Source: Alitta virens (Eukaryota; Annelida; Polychaeta; Phyllodocida; Nereididae). From it: a stretch of DNA of 64,000 bases. The translations under genes were made by a program, and so were the position numbers. This document shows, in pieces, positions 56,563 to 64,000 of this stretch. Numbering within the stretch: the stretch's first letter is position 1; the number at the start of each line of letters is the position of its first letter. The notes under the pieces are model-generated. The model was not told the origin of the DNA, ran no database searches, and saw only the letters and a list, made by a program, of their open reading frames with translations. The stretch lies in contig OW028576.1 of NCBI GenBank assembly GCA_932294295.1, positions 45,176,247 through 45,240,246 on the forward strand. The letters run 5' to 3'.

Positions 56563-57786
56563 AGATGTGGTACCAGTTAGAAACTCTTGATGTTAATCAA
56601 TGTTAATAAACCTATTCCAATATCGCATAATGCGCAAATACCTTCCTATTTTATTAGGCCACCAGCTCAGATGTCACTCATGTAGAGTACGTAGGCTGGT
56701 GTTTGAACCGAAGACCTTTAGAGGACAGACCAGGGACAGACCAGAAATTAACCATTTGGCCATTCAATTTTTATAGCACAATTTTTTTCAAACCATTTAT
56801 AGTTGGATTTTATTTTAGTTTTCAAGTTTTAGTTTATTTTATCAGTGTGACCCATTTCAAATACAATGCAAAAGTCAGGCATATATCAAAACTAAATTCT
56901 TAAACGCTACAGTAAACAAATGTGAGCAAACTGTCAAACTGTACATAGCCCTTTGCCTTCTATGCTATCAAAAATAATACTTAGTGGTGTCTTTGGCCTA
57001 TACACTATTTATAAAAAAGTTTACATGATTACTTCATTAGGGTGCCTACCATATTATAAAATAAATAAATAAAGTGCTCATGTGACGCAAATCATTCATT
57101 TGATTCGTTTCAAAACAGTGAAACAACTCTACAAAAACTATTCCATTTGCTCAACTAAGTGAGAGTTTGACTAACACAATGTTTTATAAATATTACTTAC
57201 AACAACCACTGTGACATGGCAGAAGCACTTTGAAATACTGGAAAAGTTTGCATTGCTTGCCTGTGTAACCAATTTTCTACAAGGCACTATGATGAAAACG
57301 AGAATATATCAAACATTTTATCATAAAAGTAAATCCTAAATTAAATTATTACAATTATTATATTATCATAATATCATAATATAATTGTTAATTTCTGTGT
57401 TTTTTTTTTTCATATATTTTTTTATATTTCTCATTCAGCTGAAGTTCATTGCTGAGTAGTAGGGAAAGTGGTCGCGAGTGTCTTAATGTTTTATTGTAGT
57501 TTATTTTCAGTCGGTTTTTTGACTACTACGGGGGTCCGACCGCGTTCGGTCATTAACATGCTCGGTCATGGGCCCCCCCTCGGGCATTTGGAGCTGTTTT
57601 ACCCGTCCCTGTTTTTTCCTCGTGGGGAAGTATAGGTCGCAAGTGCGCTCTTATTTTTAACTAATCTATTTCTCTTCGGTTTTTTTTTAAAGCTAACATA
57701 TCCCCACACACACTCATTGCATTAATGCAGACATTACATAATGTTTATAATACTAATTTCATACTGTTCAGTGCTATGACATATTG
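56563..57786. other. Non-coding stretch and probable 3' UTR of the - strand gene
   Basis: For the - strand gene that follows, TTTATT on the + strand at 57490-57505 gives two AATAAA-type signals about 290 bp past its stop. A GC-richer patch with GGTCGC(A/G)AGTG at 57471 and 57626 forms an imperfect direct repeat. Nothing else is seen. Confidence 0.4.
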
Positions 57787-58606
57787 TTACACCACGGTGG
57801 TTTGCATCTCGCACATTTCCACATCGTTGAGCGTTGTTTGTGGGTAACTGGAGCTGTCCCTTAGGGTATTGGTCTGGCTACAGCTTCTGCTCCTCTTCTT
57901 GCACGCACAGCATATCTGTAACGATGAAGTTATGACCTTTTAAAAAATGTTCTCGTGCTGTTTATCTAGATATATATATATGTATGTTAAGATACACTTA
58001 TACTTACTAACACAACCAGCACTACTAGCAAGATGATACCAACCAAAATAAGGTATATCGTAATTGGTCTTGCAGTGTTACCAGCAGCACTGGTTTCGAT
58101 GGTGGTGGTGGGGACCATGATCTTGTTGACATTCCCAGAAGCACTGACCTTGGTGGTGGTAAGATCCATGGTGTTGGGGTGGGTTGTGTCACTCGCTTCC
58201 GTTCGGTTTCCGGTCAGGTATTGGTCACCTGAAAAATCTTCTAGATCTGAGGGAAAAAAATTAAAGTAGGTAAAATAAAATTTTTGTGAAGCATACAAGA
58301 CATAGACTTTTTATGACCTCTAGGATTTCAATAATGGCAGCACTTACCAAAATAGCACAGAATGTAGCCTGATCGCATGGCCCTGGTCCTGCAAAAAGGA
58401 GTTCCGGTCATGTCGATCTGCTCGATTTTACCGAGGGATTAAAAGTTCGGAGGTAGACTCAGATCCGTGTACGAGCAGTCTATTTGCAGTTTACCCTGTT
58501 CATCCTTTTCACACATGCACCCTTTACAGGTGTACACATCGTTGCACCTGCCGAGTGCGTGCCTTGATAAGGTAATGAACAGGGGCAAATACATCTTCAC
58601 GTTCAT
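57787..58606 (-). pseudogene. Small cysteine-rich single-pass membrane protein, three exons, one nonsense codon
   Basis: Exons on the - strand: 58606-58348, 58246-58008 and 57915-57787 (259, 239 and 129 nt; 627 nt, 208 codons plus TAA). The junctions are G|GTAAGT ... CCCTCAG|AT and TTA|GTAAGT ... TTACAG|AT. Predicted parts: signal peptide (MNVKMYLPLFITLSRHALG), a Cys-rich head (YTCKGCMCEKDEQG, IDCSYTDLSLPP) that recalls an LRR N-terminal cap, a Thr/Ser-rich stalk, a strong membrane span (IYLILVGIILLVVLVVL), then ICCACKKRS and a C-terminus TTVV that fits a class I PDZ ligand. An in-frame TAA at 58439-58441 in exon 1 would truncate it after about 55 residues. It may be a null allele, a sequence error or a true pseudogene; all splice sites are intact. 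The function is unknown. Confidence 0.68.
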
Positions 58607-58645
58607 TTTTGCTCTACAGTTTTACTCCAATCAATCCAATCTTAT

Positions 58646-58880
58646 CCAATATTTTGCTCAACTATCACTGTAATCCTTGCTTCACAATTTAAATTCAAAC
58701 CAATATTTTGCTCAACTATCACTGCAATCCTTGCTTAACCTTTTAAATTCATCCAATATTTTGCTCAACTATCACTGTAATCCTTGCTCAACAGTTTAAA
58801 TTCAAACCAATATTTTGTTCAACTAATACTGCAAACCAATATTTTGATCAACTATCAATCTCAATATTTGTTCAACAAAT
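58646..58880 (+). repeat. 54-bp tandem repeat upstream of the - strand gene
   Basis: Unit CCAATATTTTGCTCAACTAT + CACTGTAATCCTTGCTTCAC + a TTTAAATTCAAA tail, starting at 58646, 58700, 58753, 58807 and (short) 58836. It lies 40-280 bp before the - strand start codon. Confidence 0.9.
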
Positions 58881-59380
58881 TTAAATCAATCCACTTTTAA
58901 GTCAATCCAATTCACTGCTTAGTAACATATCACCCAATTCACTGCTTAATCAACTGAGAAGCACGTGATTCTTCCGCATATTAGTGCCAAGAAAACGCAG
59001 ATTTTGGCAGAAACGTGCGATGGTGATAACAGTTGATATTGTGTTTTATTTTAATGCTAATGCTAATACATACGCAAGTGACTGCGTTGTTGATGAGTAA
59101 TGGTAGTTGGATTTAACTATTGTAGGGAATATGTTCCTTGTGTTAAGTGAAAATGAAATACGTATGATTGTTTGATTTTTCTTTATTGATCCAATCATAG
59201 ACAGATACAAAGAAAATATTATATATATATAGCTTTGCACACATCTGTCTTACGTAGCAGTAGTAATAGTAGTAGTAGTAGTAAAGTAGTAGTAACAGTA
59301 GTAGTAAGTGCGCGGTTTTGTCAATATGGTGTATTATCACAAAACAATCAAAGCAAGAAGTAAATATGACTGTATAGTGT
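58881..59380. other. Non-coding stretch with a TAG microsatellite
   Basis: A (GTA)n array lies at 59258-59308; the tyrosine-rich reverse frame there is its translation. The left border of the Polinton-like element should be in or near this stretch, but I could not find a terminal inverted repeat. Confidence 0.5.
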
Positions 59381-59517
59381 TCATTGTGTCAAATTTAAAA
59401 ACAATCCATTTTGTCCAGGCAGGGTTTTTATATCAATACTGCTGTTCACAGGAGGAGTTTGTATATTAATGCTGTTGACTAAAGTCATTTTCATGCGTTT
59501 GTGACGTTCTCGCCTTT

Positions 59518-60375
59518 TCATGGCTTTCCGGATCCACTTCTTTCCATCTCGGCTTGGGTCTGTGAAAGGTACAGGGTGGGTCGTATTGTTTGCCAGGTGG
59601 AAACTAACGATGTTAAATTTTCTACCGCAGGATTTTTCTCCAGTGTCTCCCATGTTTCCAATACCATTGGCATTAGGGCATCTGTATATGCTCTGTATAG
59701 CGTAATTCTGTTCTTATGATCTCTAACAAATTTTGGTTCGTATTTGGTCAGATCAGCGGTGTTGTACTGCCCTTGGTTGAACTGCAAGTTGCGGCTAAGC
59801 CGGTCTACCGCCGTTTTTATGATATCCTTATCTTTGATTTTCCCCTCTTTGTTTAGCTTTTCATATTCTGGATGATGTGGTTCCGCTCGGTAGTGTTCTT
59901 CTACCAGTTTGTCAATTGTTGCTGTGGGCACTTTGCATCTGTCATCCGTGATATTGTAGGCGCATGTTGTGATTAGGAAGTATAGTTCGTCTTTGGAGTG
60001 ATCGTGTTGATTGGGCACCTTATCAGGTAGTAATTTATTCATACACGTCCTTACGTGTGTCACGTGGAAATCCTCCTTTTGCCTATAGTTCTTGTATTCT
60101 CCCAAGAACCATGAAGGTAGTAACTGTTCTCTGTTTTCCCGTTTTAATAGAATGTTGGCTTGTTGTCTGGGGACTTTGGTGGTTAGGTAGTCCACCATGG
60201 TGTTGAGGTTGGTGAACTTGGGTGGTATTCCTAGCTTTTTTGAGCTGGGTTCCGCTCTGCATACGCTCCCAAGGTTGCTCGATCCTTCCGCTAAAGCGTC
60301 TTGTAAGATCACCGCGAGGTGTTGCAGGCATTTCCGTGTGGTTCTACTCATTTTTTCCGTTTTGCGCTTAGGCAT
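59518..60375 (-). CDS. HHPE-motif protein of the Polinton-like element (DUF5662-like)
   Basis: 285 codons from ATG at 60375, open throughout. The start overlaps the end of the polymerase gene by 28 bp in another frame. The motif EEHYRAEPHHPEYEKLNKEG, followed by DIIKTAVDRLSRN, resembles the H-x-R-x-E-x-HHPE core of DUF5662-type proteins known from viruses and phages; whether it binds metal is unknown. The N-terminus is basic (MPKRKTEKMSRTTRK). No other domain is recognised. It is the only intact long frame in the element. Confidence 0.6.
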   Translation of the reverse strand: MPKRKTEKMSRTTRKCLQHLAVILQDALAEGSSNLGSVCRAEPSSKKLGIPPKFTNLNTMVDYLTTKVPRQQANILLKRENREQLLPSWFLGEYKNYRQKEDFHVTHVRTCMNKLLPDKVPNQHDHSKDELYFLITTCAYNITDDRCKVPTATIDKLVEEHYRAEPHHPEYEKLNKEGKIKDKDIIKTAVDRLSRNLQFNQGQYNTADLTKYEPKFVRDHKNRITLYRAYTDALMPMVLETWETLEKNPAVENLTSLVSTWQTIRPTLYLSQTQAEMERSGSGKP

Positions 60376-63300
60376 ATTGTTGTTTCACTTGTGTTCTTTT
60401 CGTGGTTCTCCCAAGGGACCGTGTCAATGTGTCCGTACGGTAATGTCTCAATCCCACCTTCGCACAAATACCTCTTGTTGTCAAAAGGGCTAAGCGCTTT
60501 CTTCTCCTGTTGTATACTATACATATGGTGTTTGAAACTGCGCAAGTGATTACTAACTACTTGTGTTTGAGTGTTTTCCTGTAACACACGTAATAAGTCC
60601 TCATGTTTGATATTCTCCAGTTTGTTCCTCGGTATACCTTTACCTACCACTTTGTGGTTGTTTTGGTACTCGATGCTGTAGCTTTTCGCCCTGAGACCAA
60701 CGAACGAGCTGATGGGTTGACCCCCACCTTCGTCTTTTAGGTAAAAGAGTTCCCCAGCATGGTTGTCGTCATAGAACGGGTGATCTGTTGGGTAGTTCCC
60801 AAAGTCGATGATCCCCATATTTTCCAAGTCCTGGAGCACGTTGCTTTCGGTGGTGATGTGGTATAGTAACGAGTCGGTGTCTGTCATGCACAAACGTAGC
60901 TTCAAGCGCCCATATTTGTTTAGGAAGTGATCATAGTGCATTCGCATCAAGTGAAGTTTGCTCAATTCAAGGATCGCCATGCCAATATGATATGGAATTT
61001 TTACGAAATTTCTCCTGTGCACGCTGGTTATTTGCACCACTTGTGGGTGAACGATGTCTGCGTGTTTGAAATGGGGGGAACTCACTGATCTGAGAACTTG
61101 TTGCCCATCGGTTACAATTTTCATTGCATTTTTCTTCTCGATGTTCATGATGGTTTTACCGAAAATTGCATTGCAACTAAGTTTCCACATTTGTTTTTCA
61201 TCTGGTGATGTACCTGGTTTGTTCCTCTCATCTATGCAAAGCTCAATGTAGGGTTTGAAGATGACGTTTTGTTGGAATCGTAGAACTCTGTGTATCCGTT
61301 GTAGCTTCATGCCCTTTTTCAGGTAGAATTGCAGGTTCTCAATGTGACATACATAGCGTTTCTTGTCGTATTGCGTGGACAAAAGTTTGGGTATTTTGTC
61401 TGGTTTGATGTTGAGCTTGGTGGATAATGCCTCTGCGTAGGGTGACAGGCTCTCCTTTACCACCACCCTGTGTTCTGGGGCAAGCGGTAGGTCTTTGGTG
61501 AGATCATGGATGTCCGCGGGGTACTTAAGGTAACACTCGATCATGTAACCTACTTTGTCCTGCGGATGGTAGTTTTCGATTTTCACCTTCATGTCCTCCT
61601 TGTTCCAGTTTTCTTCCCAGCGGAAGTTTTTGTGTGGGAGTTTTTTGGTCATGACGGAACTGTATAGAGCATTGCAATCCAAGTACAACAGGTACGATGT
61701 GGGTTGCTCGGGGTCGTACGTCCCAACTTGAGGGTTGTTGGCTTTGGCATAGCGTACTGGTATCATGGCAACACCCCCTCGAAATCCTTTTCTGAGGAAA
61801 TCATACATGTCCTTCTCATACACAAAGTCTAGTTTGATGCCCGTGTATCGCAACATGCAGTCATATGAGAGCCCTGGTAAGGAAAGGTATTTCGTACTAT
61901 CCAACCCAAAGCGTTCAAGAAAGAAGTTGCGGTAGTTTTCAAACACGTCAGCTAAGAGTGTCACGTCTGTTCGCAGGTAAATCTTCATATACGCCATGAG
62001 GTTCGTACACTTGAAATGCTCCCAGACTTTTTCAGCGTGCTCGTAATCGGAGGAAGATATTTCTGCTTCTCGCAAGTTGTCATAGAAGGACGTTTTGTCT
62101 GGTAATTTCGTTGTTACCCAAAGGATGTCCTCGCTTGTAACGTATTCATACGGGAAGACACCTTTTTTTGTCAGCAATTCCAGACCTTGATCATCGTCGG
62201 GTATGCATTTTTCGCTTATGGTGAATTTTTTTTGCTAGCTTTTCATGATGTTGACAAGGGATGCCAGTGAGCCACTCAAGTGATTGAAAGAATCAATAAC
62301 GACCATCCTCCCACCGAACAAATCCATGGACATGATATTCTCCCCAGTCTTACCTATTAAACGCATTTGCTGTTGTTCAAGGTGGTGCACATTCTGGATG
62401 AGGAAGTGAATGTCAAAACGTCCACCGTTGTGAAATATCAGTGGGGTCCTTTTAAATCGTGTATCCGTTCGGTTGAGGTTACAGGCATTGCAGATGGCAC
62501 CCAAATATTTTCTTCTTCGTTTAATGTGGTCATGGTCTCTCAACTTGTTTAGCTCGTTGCGCCAGAAAGGGGTGAGACAAATGTAGCATTTTTCTGAGGC
62601 CAAGTGTTTCCTCTCTTGTTCTCTGCTCATGTTAATCGGGTGAACGGTGTTCAAGAGGATGTTATCCATGAATTTTATTTCTTCTTGCAACGTGTGGTAA
62701 AAACTTGCTATGCAGTTTGACCCTGTGTGTATAACAGGACTCTGTTGGTCATATTCCCTTACCCGGCACACCCTTAGACATGCAATTGCCACCGGAACGT
62801 GCCTTTTGGTTCTTTTGGTTTTGGTATGGTTTTCCCGGGTGAAATCATCGGACAGGACTGTTTCCAAGTCACAGTAGTTCACAAAAGGGTGCTTGTTGAG
62901 GTTGTTGAAGTTACAAAATTCTTGCTTGACGTCTTTTCCCATGAAGACCAGATTGCTCGATGTCTCACCTTGCCGAGCATTGCGCGCCGCACCTTGACAG
63001 TCTGAACACTGGTGGTGTTGTTGCCTCCGGTTGAACCGGCCACATTTTTGGCACAGTTTTCTTTTTTGACTGCTGGCAAAATTTAAAAAGCAATTCCAGC
63101 TTTTTATCAGGTGAAAATGTTTTTTGTACAAAGGCAGGTTTATTTGTTGCTGTTGCCCACCTTCGCTTTTGTAAAGGAAGTAAAGGTTTTCGTCTTTTCT
63201 GAGGCCTAACACGTTAATCGTCAACTTGTTCCTCTTCTCAAATTCTGGTATCTGGCTCAGTCTGACGGGGTACACCAGGGTGCTGATGTCCAACGTATTT

Positions 63301-63873
63301 TCGAATTGCTCATAATGGTGTGGTCCGTAGCTTTTCTTGTTCTTACCCTCCTGCCGGGTTACGGGGTGCAGTGCTGCGAGAACGCAGTAGAGGAAGCATC
63401 TTTGATCGTGCGTTGGTGGGAAGGTAAGAATGCTGCGGTAATATTTGACAAACTTTGGTGGGAGAAGCGCCTCCCGTACATTCTTGTACCCACCTCCCCC
63501 TCCCCGCGTGGAGTACCGGTACACGTTTATTTGGGAGTGCTCAAGGTGACGTAGTGTCCACCCACTGCCTTCTTTCATGTACATATCATAAGCGTCCAAG
63601 ATTTTCTGTTGACTAAGTTGCAGAGTCTTCGCTATGTCTTGTTCCGTTAATATTATCTGGACTGGGGAGCGAAAGCAGTGTAAATATAACTCTCCCCCTG
63701 TCTCTTCTGTAGACGCACGACTATTTTTACATCAAATTTTTTTTCCACAACCTTTTCAAGTGCGCGCCCCATGCTTTCTCACACTTCACCAAGTAGAGCT
63801 CCACGTTGAACTTGGTTTTACCCCGAGGTAAGCATTTCTTTTCAAAAATGACATCATTCAAAATCCTAGGCAT
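60348..63873 (-). pseudogene. Family B DNA polymerase (protein-primed type), broken
   Basis: About 1175 codons in all. Frame 62235-63599 holds an N-terminal region with CxxC pairs (CQKCGRF, CSDC), the exonuclease I-like NYCDLETVL, an HNH/endonuclease VII-like knuckle (CYIC, RDHDHI, ICNACN) and an exonuclease II-like FHNGGRFDIHFL. Frame 60348-62177 holds TDVTLLADVFENYR, LDCNALYSSVM (polymerase motif A, D-x-x-x-L-Y), KLSCNAIFGKT (motif B) and MTDTDSLLY (motif C, DTDS). Breaks: a TAG at 62235-62237 between the halves, and two single-base shifts near 63763 and 63700, both at runs of C on the + strand. The likely start is the ATG at 63871-63873. Such polymerases replicate Polinton/adintovirus genomes. 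Confidence 0.85.
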
Positions 63874-64000
63874 GGGTGAGCTGGTTCAAGCACGGTGGGG
63901 TCGCTTCACAACCTAGAGCTCTTTGACAACACTGCAAAGTTTTACCACCGTCACACACTCTTGGGAATGAGCAGATTTTTCCTATTTTTTTCGCTACGTA

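Larger units (their letters stand above)
59400..64000 (-). mobile_element. Maverick/Polinton- or adintovirus-like endogenous element (right part outside window)
   Basis: Two genes in the same orientation with overlapping ends: a family B DNA polymerase and a HHPE-domain protein. Base composition is more balanced than in the flanks. Packaging ATPase, protease, retroviral-type integrase and capsid genes, which would confirm a Polinton, are not in the window and may lie to the right. The left border is approximate. Confidence 0.65.

Noticed and set aside
59143..59340. Tyrosine-rich reverse frame
   Set aside because: Translation of the (GTA)n microsatellite.

Overview
The window looks like intron-rich, AT-rich nuclear DNA from an invertebrate metazoan. 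The signs are spliced genes with GT-AG introns, AATAAA sites, many kinds of LINE, BEL/Pao, tyrosine-recombinase retrotransposons, tRNA-derived SINEs, short MITEs, GATA-type microsatellites and a Maverick/Polinton-type DNA polymerase. No species can be named from the sequence. A marine invertebrate, perhaps a non-vertebrate deuterostome or a lophotrochozoan, would fit, but that is inference.

The host content is a tandem family of cell-surface immunoglobulin-domain receptors on the + strand. The window opens inside one paralog (193-5918: last Ig domain, membrane exon, tyrosine-rich tail). A second paralog is complete (25940-41362, nine exons). It has a signal peptide, a V-like Ig domain, two further Ig domains, a membrane span and a tail with several SH2-ligand-like tyrosine motifs. 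All its introns are phase 1 and the exon lengths sum to 1434 nt (477 codons plus stop). Between the two genes lies an old tandem duplication of about 8.3 kb (unit A 12678-21041, unit B 24752-33098). Each unit carries a signal-peptide exon and a decayed V exon. In unit A the duplication is cut off by a LINE; in unit B it runs into the intact gene. The tails of the two paralogs are nearly identical, while the Ig and membrane exons differ strongly.

Mobile elements by region: a decayed BEL/Pao element with a nested solo LTR (6846-10831, - strand); two hAT-like MITEs and a fold-back element (19304-20564); a LINE with ORF1 and endonuclease but no reverse transcriptase (21041-23790, - strand); a LINE 3' end (24870-25690); a SINE and a solo LTR inside the unit B V pseudo-exon (31509-32459); fold-back repeats in the large intron of the receptor gene (36.3-40.7 kb).

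From 41.4 to 47 kb there is mostly non-coding DNA with minisatellites. From 47.2 to 54.8 kb there is a graveyard of retroelements: a LINE endonuclease fragment split by a SINE, a GC-rich DIRS/Ngaro-like element with its split terminal repeats, and further LINE and BEL/Pao fragments, one LINE with an internal 520-bp duplication. At 57787-58606 (- strand) a three-exon gene encodes a small cysteine-rich single-pass membrane protein with a possible PDZ ligand, broken by one in-frame stop. The right end (about 59.4-64 kb, - strand) holds a Polinton/adintovirus-like element with a broken protein-primed-type family B DNA polymerase and an overlapping second gene.
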